Shown here: one piece after another, positions 19,431 to 29,145 of the stretch
Layout: every line of letters begins with the position of its first letter
Position numbering within the stretch: the stretch's first letter is position 1
Assembly (NCBI RefSeq): GCF_009795715.1
Contig: NZ_WTCR01000002.1
Coordinates: 434,001-498,000, forward strand
Length of the DNA: 64,000 bases
From: Labilibaculum euxinicum
Lineage (GTDB): Bacteria > Bacteroidota > Bacteroidia > Bacteroidales > Marinifilaceae
Direction of reading: 5' to 3'
Made by a program: the position numbers and the translations under genes
The notes under the pieces: model-generated
What the model was told of the DNA's origin: nothing
What the model saw: only the letters and a program-made list of their open reading frames with translations
Database searches by the model: none

Positions 19431-19464
19431 AAAAGCCGAATCTTTTCCGATTCGGCTTTTTTTG
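19431..19464. terminator. Bidirectional terminator between lgt and the MutS-family gene
   Basis: AAAAGCCGAATC pairs with GATTCGGCTTTT (19431-19442, 19449-19460). T-runs follow on both strands. Confidence 0.9.
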
Positions 19465-19483
19465 TTGTGCAGCATTTTGAATG

Positions 19484-21292
19484 CTAGGCTTCTTTCAATA
19501 TTTCCAAATCAATTCCCATTTTCTTCATTAAAATGGGAGCGTTAAAGGTTTTGCAAAATCCTTTTTGCACTTTGTAGTCAAAATAAAGTTGATCTCCATC
19601 AATTTTAATATCGAAGAACCGGTTCTCAACCTGCCCGGGTAATTCTTCTTCCAGTACCGATAATTCCAAATCATGTGTTGCCACCATCGCAACGGCATCG
19701 TGTTTCACCAATTGCTTAATCAATGCTCTCGAACCTGTATGTTTGTCTTTCGAATTGGTTCCCCTCAAAATTTCATCCAATAGAAGTAAAGTTTTTTCTT
19801 TCCGGTTCACCTTTTCAAGAACTAGCTGAATTCGTTTTAGCTCTGCATAAAATGAAGATTCATTTTCTTCTATCGAATCTTTAATTCTCATTGATGTATT
19901 GATTTCCACATTTGAAACCGTCATTTCCTGAGCGCAAACTGGAGCTCCTGCTAAAGCCATTACTACATTTACTCCAACAGTTCGTAAGAAAGTACTTTTT
20001 CCGGCCATATTCGATCCTGTAATAATATGAACAATTCCCTGACCATTTAGTTGATAGTCGTTATTTACTCTTGCTTTCTGATCAATCAAGGGATGGCCTG
20101 CTTCTTTTAATTCCAATTCAAAGTGTTTCTCAGAGATTTTCGGGAAAGCCCAATCTTCATGATTAAAACTTAAGTTGGATAAGCTGGAAATGGCTTCAAT
20201 CTCACTGATTGCATCAAACCACTTTTCAATGTCATGGCCGTATTTCTGCTTCCATAGGTCAATACGAAACAAAATGTGCAATTCATAGAAAAACAAAAGG
20301 TTGAAAAGAAATTGAACAACAAGATTAAAGCGCTGATCAAGTAATTCTATTAAACTGGTCAATTGGTTTATTTTCTTTGCTGTTGGTTTATCATCACTTG
20401 CCAATGTCTTTTTAAGCTCATTCAGTTTTTCAGATCCCCAATTTTCTTTTTCGAACTGCTCAATAATATAGGAGTAGGTTTTGAGCATTTCCCCTCTTTT
20501 CGAAGTTTGTTCATGCTCCAGACTAACCTTTTTGCTATTGAAATAATGTATTCCAATATTAGCCAATATCATTATTGTAATAGGAGCTTGTGAGCCGATA
20601 AAAGAATATACCAAGGCTCCCAATGAAAGCAAAGGCATAATTGTAACAGCGATTTGTAATACTTTCTTTCCATGAAAAGGTGAGGGCTTTTTACCCCATT
20701 CAATTACAAAGCTGGGATCATCATTTTTTAGTTTGTTCGCAAAGCCATATTGAATGATATTTTGTCTCCAATCAATCTTTTTTGATAATTCCTTAACCGC
20801 TTTCTGTCTTTTGATGATCTCTTGATTAGGTGATGGCTTTTCGAGCCAGCTGGCAAGAGTATTATTACCTGTTTTAGTAACGCTACGGTTGATTAATTGA
20901 AAGAGAGAATGTTGTCCAAATATGTCCAGATCTGATGCATAGGAATGATTCTGCTTCAGATATTCTTCACCATCGTAATAAAGATCGCTGTGTCTTGTTT
21001 TTAAACAACGAATTTCATCCTCATTAATTTGGATTAAAGCTTGCAGTCTTTTTATGTTTTTACTGTTTCGATTGTACCTTCTCACAAAATAGATCAGTGA
21101 GAATACTAATGTGATAGCCACAGCACTTGCAATTAATGCAGAATAGGATAGAAAACTATAAAAAAATACGAATGCTCCAATTGCAGAAAAAAGACGTAAA
21201 AATGAGAGGTTTCGATTCTGTTTTTGAAGATCGCCTGTTTGCTTTTTAAATGTATGTATTCGATCGGTGTAAAAGGATAGTTTTTGATTCAT
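19484..21292 (-). CDS. Membrane-associated MutS-family ATPase
   Basis: The 602-residue protein ends in a MutS domain V ATPase: Walker A GSNMAGKSTF (426-435), the ESSFYAEL signature-like helix, Walker B LLLLDEILRGTNSKD and the switch histidine in VATHDLE. It lacks the mismatch-recognition domain of MutS. Instead it has two hydrophobic helices at about 33-70, a second pair at about 211-252 and perhaps another near 325-343, separated by charged coiled-coil-like stretches. It is therefore probably anchored in the inner membrane. Similar MutS-like membrane proteins occur in Bacteroidota, with no settled function. It is not the mismatch-repair MutS. Confidence 0.88.
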   Translation of the reverse strand: MNQKLSFYTDRIHTFKKQTGDLQKQNRNLSFLRLFSAIGAFVFFYSFLSYSALIASAVAITLVFSLIYFVRRYNRNSKNIKRLQALIQINEDEIRCLKTRHSDLYYDGEEYLKQNHSYASDLDIFGQHSLFQLINRSVTKTGNNTLASWLEKPSPNQEIIKRQKAVKELSKKIDWRQNIIQYGFANKLKNDDPSFVIEWGKKPSPFHGKKVLQIAVTIMPLLSLGALVYSFIGSQAPITIMILANIGIHYFNSKKVSLEHEQTSKRGEMLKTYSYIIEQFEKENWGSEKLNELKKTLASDDKPTAKKINQLTSLIELLDQRFNLVVQFLFNLLFFYELHILFRIDLWKQKYGHDIEKWFDAISEIEAISSLSNLSFNHEDWAFPKISEKHFELELKEAGHPLIDQKARVNNDYQLNGQGIVHIITGSNMAGKSTFLRTVGVNVVMALAGAPVCAQEMTVSNVEINTSMRIKDSIEENESSFYAELKRIQLVLEKVNRKEKTLLLLDEILRGTNSKDKHTGSRALIKQLVKHDAVAMVATHDLELSVLEEELPGQVENRFFDIKIDGDQLYFDYKVQKGFCKTFNAPILMKKMGIDLEILKEA

Positions 21293-21828
21293 TTTTTATA
21301 TATTGAGATTTGGATTCTAAAATTATACAAAATATTGTGTTTTATATTCTGAATCTGTTATGCAGTTTATTCATTTTCGTAAAATTAATATCCAATTTAA
21401 GTTTGGATATAACCAATCGCTATGTTTGAAATATAAATAGAGGGAATTGTTCTTTTGTACTTAAATCCAGCATGCGACAAGTGCGAATTTAGCAAGTTTA
21501 AATCAAAATATACGTATTCGCAATACAGGTATTTTGCCTGTTTTATTGGAATTATTATTAGGATAAAAAAATATATTGAAATAAAATATCATTGTTTTCG
21601 TTTCTTTAAAAGAATAAAAACAAGATTTAATCTTCGTAAATAGTTTGTTTGTCATAACCGTTATTTTTGTGTTTTAGGTATTCTAATTACAACTAAAACA
21701 TCTAATTTAGAAATCTGTCTGTTCAGATATCGTAAATCTGCTAATCCGCAATAAACGGCAATAAAAAAATCCGGTACAATACAAATATTTACCGGATTTA
21801 GTTGAAAATTTGGAGTTGGATCTCGGAT
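21293..21828. other. Intergenic region between the MutS-family gene and proA
   Basis: The 536-base AT-rich gap holds the proA terminator (21762-21799) and an isolated plus-strand TATTTTTG at 21662-21669 with no gene behind it. A 62-codon frame at 21455-21643 has no recognisable features and is not annotated as a gene. Confidence 0.5.
21762..21799 (-). terminator. Intrinsic terminator after proA
   Basis: On the minus strand, AAATCCGGTA pairs with TACCGGATTT, followed by seven T's. Confidence 0.88.
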
Positions 21829-23076
21829 CTACTCTCTGGTCTGCCCATCACCGGTAATTAACCATTTATAGGAGCACAATTCTTCTAAAGCCATTGGTCC
21901 TCGGGCGTGTAATTTTTGTGTGCTTATGCCAATTTCAGCTCCTAATCCAAATTGTGCACCATCTGTAAATGCAGTAGAAGTATTGGAATAAATGGCAGCA
22001 GCATCAACAACTGAGTAAAAGTTACTTATGGTTTTTGAGTTCTCGCTTATTATGGCTTCACTGTGCTTGGAACTGTACTTGTAAATGTGATCTGTTGCCT
22101 CCTGAAAATCACTTACTGTTTTTATCGACATTTTGTAACTTAGAAACTCAGTTCCAAAAGATGATTTATCAGCTTTCTTGAGTAAGTTTTTAGGATAGGT
22201 AGCTTTAATTGCATGATAAGCTTCTTCGTCGGCAAATATTTCAACATTTTTATCCTGTAGTTTACTTACTAATTCTGGTAGATCAGCAAGACGACTTTTA
22301 TGAATCAAAAGACAATCCAAGGCATTGCAAACGCTTACGCGACGTGTTTTTGCATTAAATACAATCTGTTTTCCTTTTTTTAAATCTCCATCCTTATCAA
22401 AATAGGTATGTACAATACCAGCACCGGTTTCAATCACCGGAACTTTAGAATTTTGCCGAACTGTGTTGATGAGATTTTGAGAGCCTCTTGGTATTAAAAC
22501 ATCAACAAAACCTACTGCGTTCATTAATTCTGCAGCAGCTTCTCTGGCTGAAGGAAGCAATTGAATGATTTCAGGATCAAGATGATTATCTGCAAGCGTC
22601 TTTTTTATTAATGCTACCAAGGCCTTATTTGAATTTTCAGCGTCGCTGCCTCCTTTTAAAACGCAGGCATTACCCGATTTAAAGCAGAGAGCAAATACAT
22701 CTAGCGTAACATTCGGACGAGCCTCATAAATAACACCTACAGTTCCCAATGGAACACTAACTTTTTTAATTGCTAAACCATTCTCAAGCGTTTTTTCAGA
22801 GAGCACTTTTCCTAAAGGAGAAGGCAGTTGAATTGTATTTTCAATATCATCTGCGATTCCGTTAATTCTTTCGCGGCTTAACAGCAAACGATCGTATTTT
22901 GGATCGTATTCAGACATATGTTCCAGATCTTTCTGATTGGCCTCAAGAATTTGTTCTGTGCTTTCTCTAAGAGATTTTGAAAGTTGTTCAAGAAGATTGT
23001 TTATTGTTTCAGAGCTAAGCAGACACATGGTTCTGGAAGCATCTTTGACTTTATGTAATTGTTCTGTACAGATCAT
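21829..23076 (-). CDS. proA: Gamma-glutamyl phosphate reductase
   Basis: The 415-residue aldehyde-dehydrogenase-fold enzyme matches ProA throughout: [31 protein letters not shown], the catalytic cysteine in [12 protein letters not shown], and the C-terminal [25 protein letters not shown]. It reduces gamma-glutamyl phosphate to glutamate-5-semialdehyde with NADPH, the second step of proline synthesis. It lies 92 bases downstream of proB on the same strand and is probably co-transcribed with it. Confidence 0.98.
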   Translation of the reverse strand: MICTEQLHKVKDASRTMCLLSSETINNLLEQLSKSLRESTEQILEANQKDLEHMSEYDPKYDRLLLSRERINGIADDIENTIQLPSPLGKVLSEKTLENGLAIKKVSVPLGTVGVIYEARPNVTLDVFALCFKSGNACVLKGGSDAENSNKALVALIKKTLADNHLDPEIIQLLPSAREAAAELMNAVGFVDVLIPRGSQNLINTVRQNSKVPVIETGAGIVHTYFDKDGDLKKGKQIVFNAKTRRVSVCNALDCLLIHKSRLADLPELVSKLQDKNVEIFADEEAYHAIKATYPKNLLKKADKSSFGTEFLSYKMSIKTVSDFQEATDHIYKYSSKHSEAIISENSKTISNFYSVVDAAAIYSNTSTAFTDGAQFGLGAEIGISTQKLHARGPMALEELCSYKWLITGDGQTRE

Positions 23077-23168
23077 GTTTTTTGTTTTTTTGTTTGAATT
23101 TGGGAGTTCACCTAAAAGTTATACCTTATTTTTTAATTGATATAATTATCTGAAATCAAAACGTATCA

Positions 23169-24239
23169 TTAATAAAGAAAAAGATAATCGTAATGAACCA
23201 GAGGTTTTGTTCCCGTTTTTCCAATATAACTTTCCGCTTTAGTTTTATTATATTGAGTTTTCCCAAGCCCAATTACCTTACCCGATAAACCAACAATTTT
23301 AATAATATCTCCTTTTTCAAAATCCCCACTAATCTTTATAACACCAATTGGCAATAAACTTGTAGCTTTTTTTGAGCACAGAGCTTCTTCAGCACCTTTA
23401 TTAATTACTAATCTGGCTTTTTCAAAGCCATCCGATCCTGCCAGCCATTGTTTTACCGTTGATGCTTTTTTGCTTGCTGTGAAGCTTGTGTGGTTTATTT
23501 CGTCAGGTGAATTAACCAGTTCCAATACAATATCATCAATTCCTCCATTGGCAATATGTACCGGTATGCCTGATTTGGCAACTCTTCCGGCTATACTGCA
23601 TTTGGTTAACATCCCACCTCTTCCAAAATTGGATTTTTTAGTGGTGATATATTGTTTCAACCTGTTAACGTCACCGTGCACAGTTTGTAATAATGTGGAA
23701 TTATTGTCGTCTGGATTTCCAGTATAAATTCCATTAATATTGCTTAGTAAATAAAGCGCTTCAACATCCATCATCGAGGCTATCAATCCGGATAGCTCAT
23801 CGTTATCCGTAAACATTAGAGCAGTAACTGATACGGCATCATTTTCATTAATAATTGGCAGAATTCTATTGTTTAGAAGAGAATTTAAACAGTTTTTCAT
23901 GTTTAGATAGTGTTCCCGTGTTCTAAAATCTTGTTTTGTAACAAGAACTTGAGCACACTCAATTTCAAACTCCTTAAGAAAGGCAGAATAGACATTCAGT
24001 AACTCTACCTGACCAACTGAAGACCATATCTGTCTTGCTGAAACAGTATCAATCTTTTCAGACAGTTTTACCTTACTTCTTCCTGCAGCAACAGCTCCCG
24101 AAGAAACAAGAATACATTGTATTCCCATATTTCTTAACGAAGAAATTTGATAGACGATGTTTTTAATTCTGGATGTATTTAGTTCTCCATTCTCTTTGGT
24201 AAGAACATTAGAGCCTATTTTAATGCAAATTCGTTTCAT
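23169..24239 (-). CDS. proB: Glutamate 5-kinase
   Basis: The 356-residue protein combines an amino-acid kinase domain (KIGSNVLT near the start, LVSSGAVAAG, INENDAVS, FTDNDELS, GRGGMLTK) with a C-terminal PUA domain from about residue 275 (PIGVIKISGDFEKGDIIKI). ProB phosphorylates glutamate as the first, usually proline-inhibited, step of proline synthesis. The product is unstable and is passed to ProA, encoded just downstream. Length and domain order are those of the full enzyme. Confidence 0.97.
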   Translation of the reverse strand: MKRICIKIGSNVLTKENGELNTSRIKNIVYQISSLRNMGIQCILVSSGAVAAGRSKVKLSEKIDTVSARQIWSSVGQVELLNVYSAFLKEFEIECAQVLVTKQDFRTREHYLNMKNCLNSLLNNRILPIINENDAVSVTALMFTDNDELSGLIASMMDVEALYLLSNINGIYTGNPDDNNSTLLQTVHGDVNRLKQYITTKKSNFGRGGMLTKCSIAGRVAKSGIPVHIANGGIDDIVLELVNSPDEINHTSFTASKKASTVKQWLAGSDGFEKARLVINKGAEEALCSKKATSLLPIGVIKISGDFEKGDIIKIVGLSGKVIGLGKTQYNKTKAESYIGKTGTKPLVHYDYLFLY

Positions 24240-24810
24240 ACTTTAATATATGGATATGACAATTTGAAGTACGGGAATAGAATTCGGTACTTATAAATTG
24301 GAATGAGTAAAATGGTAAGTGCCTGTTCAATGAATAATGAAAGGCAAAAAGAAATGTTTATTTCAGGATGCTTTTTGAGAGATACCCAAAGGGATGGGAG
24401 GGATGAATGTAATAAAAATTCAGACACAGTAATTCAGAAGAAAAGACGGAGCCTTTTGCTTCTGTTTGTAAACTTTTATAGATAAGAAATTTCATACCTT
24501 TCATTTTGCTAATGCTTGATAATTACAAATCCCCCTTGTTTTAATCAATCAAATATAGGAATTTTTTCATGAGATGATTCCATTACATCTTGATATGTTG
24601 AGTGTTGTGAATAATATGGAAAGGTTTGCGTTAAAAATTCCATGCGGAATACTAATCAGATTAGTAAGTTTTTATGTGTTGTAAATCAGTTGATTGTATC
24701 GATTTTGAAATGATTAAGAATACTATTAAGATATTTTCCAAATAATTATTTTTTCCAGTTTAATTGCCTTCTCAATTTTATATCTTTGTTACTGCTAAAA
24801 AAAAATAACT
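24240..24810. other. Intergenic region between divergent proB and the M3 peptidase gene
   Basis: The 571 bases contain the promoter element of the peptidase gene at the right end. Otherwise I see only AT-rich sequence with a few scattered TTACA/TGTAA words, no RNA gene and no convincing small frame. Confidence 0.5.
24781..24788 (+). promoter_or_regulatory. -7 promoter element for the M3 peptidase gene
   Basis: TATCTTTG matches TAnnTTTG and lies 22 bases before the ATG at 24811. The TTG at 24764-24766 is rather close for a -33 element. Confidence 0.55.
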
Positions 24811-26847
24811 ATGACTGTACATACAAATCCATTACTAAACAAATTTACAACACCATATGAAGCGGCTCCGTTCGAATCAATTGAATTGAATCATTTTTTG
24901 CCTGCTTTTACTGAGAGTATTGATATTGCGAAAAAGGAAATAGATCAGATTGTTGACAATGCCGAGGAGCCAAATTTTGTGAATACGATTGAGGCTTTGG
25001 AGTATTCCGGACATCAATTGGATCGGGTAGCTTCCATTTTTTTCAATTTAAATCATGCCAATACAAATGATGATATGCAGGCATTGGCAAGAGAAGTTTC
25101 GCCCATGCTAACGGAGTTTTCAAATGACATCATCATGAATGAGAAACTATTTGCCCGTGTGAAGGATGTTTATCATCAAAAAAACGAATTGAAACTTACG
25201 GTTGAGCAGGAGAAATTGCTGACTGACCGATACAAATCATTTGTAAGATCCGGAGCAAATCTGGAAAAAGAAAAAAAGGATCAGATTCGGGAAATATCTA
25301 AAGAACTTTCCAAATTGACATTGCAGTTTGGCGAAAATGTTTTAGCTGCTACCAATAATTTTGAGCTTCACATTACTGATAAAAATGAATTATCAGGTCT
25401 TCCTGATGGAATTATCGAGGCAGCAGCCATTGTTGCAAAGGAGAAAGATAAAGAAGGATGGATATTTACTCTGCAATTTCCCAGTTACGTTCCTTTTATG
25501 CAATATTCAGATATTCGTGAATTACGCGAGAAAATGTTTAAGGTATATTCTTCACGTTGTTTTAACGATAAATTCGATAACCAAAAAATACTAAAGCGTA
25601 TCGTAGAACTGCGATTAAAGAAAGTTCAGCTATTCGGATACACTTCTTATGCCGATTTTGTTTTAGAAGAGAGAATGGCAAAGAAATCAAGTAAGGTTAC
25701 AGATTTTCTAACCGAATTATTGGATGCTTCAATGCCTAAGGCGAAAGAGGAATTTAAGGAATTGCAGGTGTATGCAAAAAGTTTAGGCGCTGATTTTAAA
25801 TTAGAACGGTGGGATTGGGCTTATTACGCTGAAAAATTAAAAACAGAAAAATTTGATGTTAATGATGAAATTACCCGACCATATTTCGAATTGGAACGGG
25901 TTAAAAAAGGCATCTTCTCTTTGGCTACACGCCTTTACGGGATAAAATTTAATATTAATCCTAATCTTCCGAAATATCATAAGGACGTTGATGTGTATGA
26001 GGTGACTGACGATAAAGGAGAATTTTTATCCTTATTATATACTGATTTTCACCCTCGAAGTTCAAAACAAGGAGGAGCTTGGATGACGTCCTTCGTCGAT
26101 CAATACCGTAAAAAAGGTACGGATTATCGTCCGCATATTTCCATTGTTTGTAACTTCACAAAACCAAGTGAAACAAAACCGTCATTACTTACTTTTAATG
26201 AAGTAACTACCTTTTTGCATGAGTTTGGTCACGCTTTGCACGGTATGTTGTCAAAATGCACCTACAGCAGCCTTTCCGGTACAAATGTGTATCGTGATTT
26301 TGTTGAGTTGCCCTCACAATTCATGGAAAATTTTGCTACACAAAAAGAATGGTTGGATGATGTAGCAGAACACTACCAAACAGGAGAAAAGATTCCTGCC
26401 GAGATTGTGCAAAAGATTATCGACAGCGAAAATTTCCTAAGTGGTTATTCATTTGTGCGTCAAATTAGTTTTGGACTAAATGATATGGCTTGGCATAGTG
26501 TAACAGAGCCCGTGGCCGATGAAGTTTCAGTTTTTGAGGATAAAGCGATGACTTCAACAGAATTGTTTGATCGGGTAGAAACAAGCTGTATGAGTACAGC
26601 ATTTTCACATATTTTCGCCGGAGGTTATGGTGCAGGTTACTATGGATACAAATGGGCCGAGGTTTTAGATGCAGATGCTTTTGACGCTTTTAAAAGTGCT
26701 GGGATATTCAATAAAGAAGTTGCTAAATCGTTTAAAGAAAATATTCTTGAAAAGGGAGGAAGTGATCATCCAATGAACCTTTACCTGAAATTTAGGGGTA
26801 AAGAACCTTCCATTGAACCTCTTTTAAAGAGAAGTGGTCTGAAATAG
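24811..26847 (+). CDS. M3-family zinc peptidase (Dcp / oligopeptidase A type)
   Basis: The 678-residue M3 peptidase carries the zinc motif HEFGHALHG at residues 470-478, with the third ligand and FVELPSQFMENF about 25 residues later. The C-terminal FAGGYGAGYYGYKWAEVLDADAF block is a family hallmark. There is no signal peptide, so it is cytosolic, where such enzymes degrade small peptides. Between peptidyl-dipeptidase Dcp and oligopeptidase A, the N-terminus (NPLLNKFTTPYEAAPFESI) is more like Dcp. The gene is monocistronic, with its own promoter and terminator. Confidence 0.94.
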   Translation: MTVHTNPLLNKFTTPYEAAPFESIELNHFLPAFTESIDIAKKEIDQIVDNAEEPNFVNTIEALEYSGHQLDRVASIFFNLNHANTNDDMQALAREVSPMLTEFSNDIIMNEKLFARVKDVYHQKNELKLTVEQEKLLTDRYKSFVRSGANLEKEKKDQIREISKELSKLTLQFGENVLAATNNFELHITDKNELSGLPDGIIEAAAIVAKEKDKEGWIFTLQFPSYVPFMQYSDIRELREKMFKVYSSRCFNDKFDNQKILKRIVELRLKKVQLFGYTSYADFVLEERMAKKSSKVTDFLTELLDASMPKAKEEFKELQVYAKSLGADFKLERWDWAYYAEKLKTEKFDVNDEITRPYFELERVKKGIFSLATRLYGIKFNINPNLPKYHKDVDVYEVTDDKGEFLSLLYTDFHPRSSKQGGAWMTSFVDQYRKKGTDYRPHISIVCNFTKPSETKPSLLTFNEVTTFLHEFGHALHGMLSKCTYSSLSGTNVYRDFVELPSQFMENFATQKEWLDDVAEHYQTGEKIPAEIVQKIIDSENFLSGYSFVRQISFGLNDMAWHSVTEPVADEVSVFEDKAMTSTELFDRVETSCMSTAFSHIFAGGYGAGYYGYKWAEVLDADAFDAFKSAGIFNKEVAKSFKENILEKGGSDHPMNLYLKFRGKEPSIEPLLKRSGLK

Positions 26848-26868
26848 ATTAATCTTGAAAAAAATAGG

Positions 26869-26900
26869 AGCTGTTCTTTTTAGAACAGCTTTTTTTTTTG
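26869..26900 (+). terminator. Intrinsic terminator after the M3 peptidase gene
   Basis: AGCTGTTCT pairs with AGAACAGCT, followed by about ten T's. Confidence 0.92.
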
Positions 26901-27121
26901 ATCAAAAATATAAATGAACATAAGTAGTGAAGTCGATTAAGATAATTATGAGTTTTAGTATTATATTAATCAGGCGAAATGAATACATGAATATTTTCAT
27001 AAGTGAAAAATTGACGTCTTTTTTCTTTAGTTTGGATGAATATGTTTTTAAAAATATGCTGTAACAATATTTATCACTGTTTTACAGGCAGTTGCGGTTT
27101 TGTGAATTTTGACAAAAATCC

Positions 27122-27151
27122 TTGTTATTAAAAGAGGTGCGTCTATTTTTG
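27122..27151 (+). promoter_or_regulatory. Promoter for the YitT-family gene
   Basis: TTG at 27122-27124, a 19-base spacer, and TATTTTTG at 27144-27151 make the best match to the Bacteroidota promoter pattern in the window. Confidence 0.65.
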
Positions 27152-27188
27152 TCGGCGAATTTTAAACACTTAAACTAACGATTAAAAA

Positions 27189-28091
27189 ATGGCTTTTGTA
27201 ACCAAAGAAAAATTTTTGTCAAATGAATGGCTTAGTGCCTATGCTTACTTAATACTGGGAAGTATAATTTTTGCTGTTTCTGACATCTTATTTGTAGTAC
27301 CTTATAAACTGGCACCAGGAGGTGTGTATGGTATTGCGACAGTTCTAAACACAATGTTTAGCTGGAAAATCAGTTATTGTACAATATCAATGGAAATTCC
27401 ATTGATAATTTTAGGCACAATAATTCTAGGTCCTCGATTTGGGGTTAAAACAATTGTGAGTATTGGTGTAATTTTGTTCACAGTTTGGTTTATGGAAACC
27501 TTTGTTTCTCCGGATTACGCAAAAGTTATTGCAGATCCAATGCTGAATACAATTGTAGCAGGTGTATTTTATGGAATCTCAATAGGATTCATATTTAAAT
27601 CACGTGCAACTTCAGGCGGATCTGATATTATTGCAATGATTTTGGCCAAATATACTAAGCTTTCGCTGGGTAAGTTGGTGATGATTGTAGATGGTATAAT
27701 TGTTCTGTTTACACTTGCTCAACCTAGCGAAACAGGAACCATTGGATGGGAGTTTGCAATTTATTCTTTAATCATTATTTACATTGAAGGTAAGATTATC
27801 GATATGGTTGTTAGTGGCGCAAATTATCACAAGACAGTTATGATAGTTTCCGATCAATTTGAGTCTATTTCTTCAAAAATCAGAGATGATTTGAAACGAG
27901 GTGCGACTATTTTTACCGGAACCGGAGTTTATTCAGGAGAAGAGAAAAAAATGGTTTATTCTGTAATGAGCCGTAGGGAATTAGAGATTCTTAAACTATA
28001 TATTAGAGAGGTGGATCCTTCTGCTTTTGTTAATGTTACCGAAGCGAATGAAATTTTGGGTGAAGGTTTTAAATCGCTAAATGAAGAATAA
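27189..28091 (+). CDS. YitT family (DUF161/DUF2179) membrane protein
   Basis: The 300-residue protein has five to six hydrophobic segments in the first 200 residues, including the repeated glycine-rich motif APGGVYGIATVLN and, later, SGGSDIIAMILAKY. A soluble C-terminal DUF2179 domain of about 80 residues follows (TVMIVSDQFESISSKIRDDLKRGATIF). The layout matches the YitT family. Members are widespread inner-membrane proteins with no established substrate. The gene is monocistronic, with a strong promoter and terminator. Confidence 0.9.
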   Translation: MAFVTKEKFLSNEWLSAYAYLILGSIIFAVSDILFVVPYKLAPGGVYGIATVLNTMFSWKISYCTISMEIPLIILGTIILGPRFGVKTIVSIGVILFTVWFMETFVSPDYAKVIADPMLNTIVAGVFYGISIGFIFKSRATSGGSDIIAMILAKYTKLSLGKLVMIVDGIIVLFTLAQPSETGTIGWEFAIYSLIIIYIEGKIIDMVVSGANYHKTVMIVSDQFESISSKIRDDLKRGATIFTGTGVYSGEEKKMVYSVMSRRELEILKLYIREVDPSAFVNVTEANEILGEGFKSLNEE

Positions 28092-28111
28092 GATTATTTT
28101 TAAATATTTTT

Positions 28112-28147
28112 AAAAATCCCTCCCGAATATGGAGGGATTTTTTTATT
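28112..28147 (+). terminator. Intrinsic terminator after the YitT-family gene
   Basis: AAATCCCTCC pairs with GGAGGGATTT (28114-28123, 28131-28140), followed by T's. Confidence 0.92.
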
Positions 28148-28382
28148 TTTGTTGTTAAGTCTAATGTAGCTTTATTCATTGTCATGAAGAAAATGAATTT
28201 ATTGTTTGTTAAAAGAGACTCTCTGCAATTTAGACTTGTATTGTGTTTGTAATGCACGGAGCAATTTCATTCGCGTTAAAATATATCTGTAAAAAGTTGT
28301 GAAATAATTTGATTTTCAAGAAAATTATTACGTATTTTGCGACCTGTTTGAAAAGCGTTTAAGGAAAAAAATAATCTGGACT

Positions 28383-28625
28383 ATGTCAAGAGTTTGTCAA
28401 ATTACTGGAAAGAGCGTAATGGTTGGGAACAATGTTTCTCACTCAAAAAGAAGAACTAAGAGAAGATTCTATCCAAATCTTTTCGATAAGAAGTTCTATC
28501 TTCCTGAAGAGGATCGCTGGATTGAGCTAAGGATTTCTGCTGCAGGAGTACGACTAATTAATAAATTAGGAGTAAAAGGTGCACTTACTAAAGCTCAAGA
28601 AAAAGGATTTATTAAAAAATACTAA
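28383..28625 (+). CDS. rpmB: Ribosomal protein bL28
   Basis: The 80-residue basic protein begins [27 protein letters not shown], the unmistakable bL28 N-terminus. The [33 protein letters not shown] core is also typical. It binds the large subunit near the E site. It heads a compact cluster with rpmG and the DUF4295 gene, an order seen across Bacteroidota. The upstream TATTTTG near 28333 is one base short of a consensus -7 element. Confidence 0.98.
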   Translation: MSRVCQITGKSVMVGNNVSHSKRRTKRRFYPNLFDKKFYLPEEDRWIELRISAAGVRLINKLGVKGALTKAQEKGFIKKY

Positions 28626-28638
28626 AAAGGCATAGAAA

Positions 28639-28821
28639 ATGGCTAAAAAAGGTAATAGAGTGCAAGTAATTCTTGAGTGTACCGAGCATAAAGACAGTGG
28701 TATACCTGGAACTTCAAGATACATTACTACTAAGAATAAGAAAAACACTCCTGATCGTATGGAGATGAAGAAGTATAATGCAATTTTGAAAAAAGTAACT
28801 GTTCACAGAGAAATAAAATAA
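28639..28821 (+). CDS. rpmG: Ribosomal protein bL33
   Basis: The 60-residue protein [18 protein letters not shown], with the [23 protein letters not shown] segment, is bL33. Only one cysteine of the zinc ribbon remains, so this is the zinc-free form. It starts 13 bases after rpmB stops and is co-transcribed with it. Confidence 0.98.
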   Translation: MAKKGNRVQVILECTEHKDSGIPGTSRYITTKNKKNTPDRMEMKKYNAILKKVTVHREIK

Positions 28822-28828
28822 TTGAGAT

Positions 28829-28981
28829 ATGGCTAAGAAAGTAGTAGCATCCCTACAAAAAGGTGAAGGCCGTGGTTTCGCTAAAGTAATCAAAATGGTG
28901 AAATCTCCTAAATCTGGTGCATATTCTTTTAAAGAGGAAATCGTACCGAACGAAAACGTTAAGGATTTCTTTGCTAAATAG
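28829..28981 (+). CDS. DUF4295 small basic protein, probable ribosomal protein bL38
   Basis: The 50-residue lysine-rich protein MAKKVVASLQKGEGRGFAKV ends in DFFAK and starts 7 bases after rpmG. DUF4295 proteins are restricted to Bacteroidota and keep this position after rpmB-rpmG. I recall that the Flavobacterium johnsoniae ribosome structure revealed a lineage-specific protein named bL38, and I believe this is the same family, but I cannot confirm it here. Its basic composition and location fit a large-subunit protein. Confidence 0.85.
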   Translation: MAKKVVASLQKGEGRGFAKVIKMVKSPKSGAYSFKEEIVPNENVKDFFAK

Positions 28982-29009
28982 TAAAGATGTTCATATAGCA
29001 TTGAATATT

Positions 29010-29047
29010 AAAAGCTTTCTAATTTTATTAGGAAGCTTTTTTTTTAT
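29010..29047 (+). terminator. Intrinsic terminator after the ribosomal protein cluster
   Basis: AAAAGCTTTCTAAT pairs with ATTAGGAAGCTTTT (one G-U pair), followed by a long T-run. Confidence 0.9.
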
Positions 29048-29145
29048 CTAAAAACATAAGTTTGCTTTTCAACTCTATTACGTTTATTGTTAATTGCTTG
29101 TAAGCTCATTTTTTTGTACTTTAGCAGGCTAAAATTTAATTAGAA

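Larger units (their letters stand above)
26848..27188. other. Intergenic region before the YitT-family gene
   Basis: The 341 bases hold the peptidase terminator at the left and a good promoter at 27122-27151. I see nothing in the middle. Confidence 0.5.

Noticed and set aside
21455-21643. 62-codon frame in the gap between the MutS-family gene and proA
   Set aside because: It starts with TTG, is dominated by F/K/Y/I as expected for AT-rich non-coding DNA, and shows no motif.
21662-21669. Plus-strand TATTTTTG as the promoter of a small RNA ending at 21799
   Set aside because: The nearest TTTG words give a spacer that is too short, and the downstream hairpin has a T-run only on the minus strand, where it fits proA.
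24303-24485. 60-codon plus-strand frame upstream of the M3 peptidase gene
   Set aside because: No promoter, ribosome-binding context or similarity. A minus-strand frame also covers the region, as expected for non-coding sequence.
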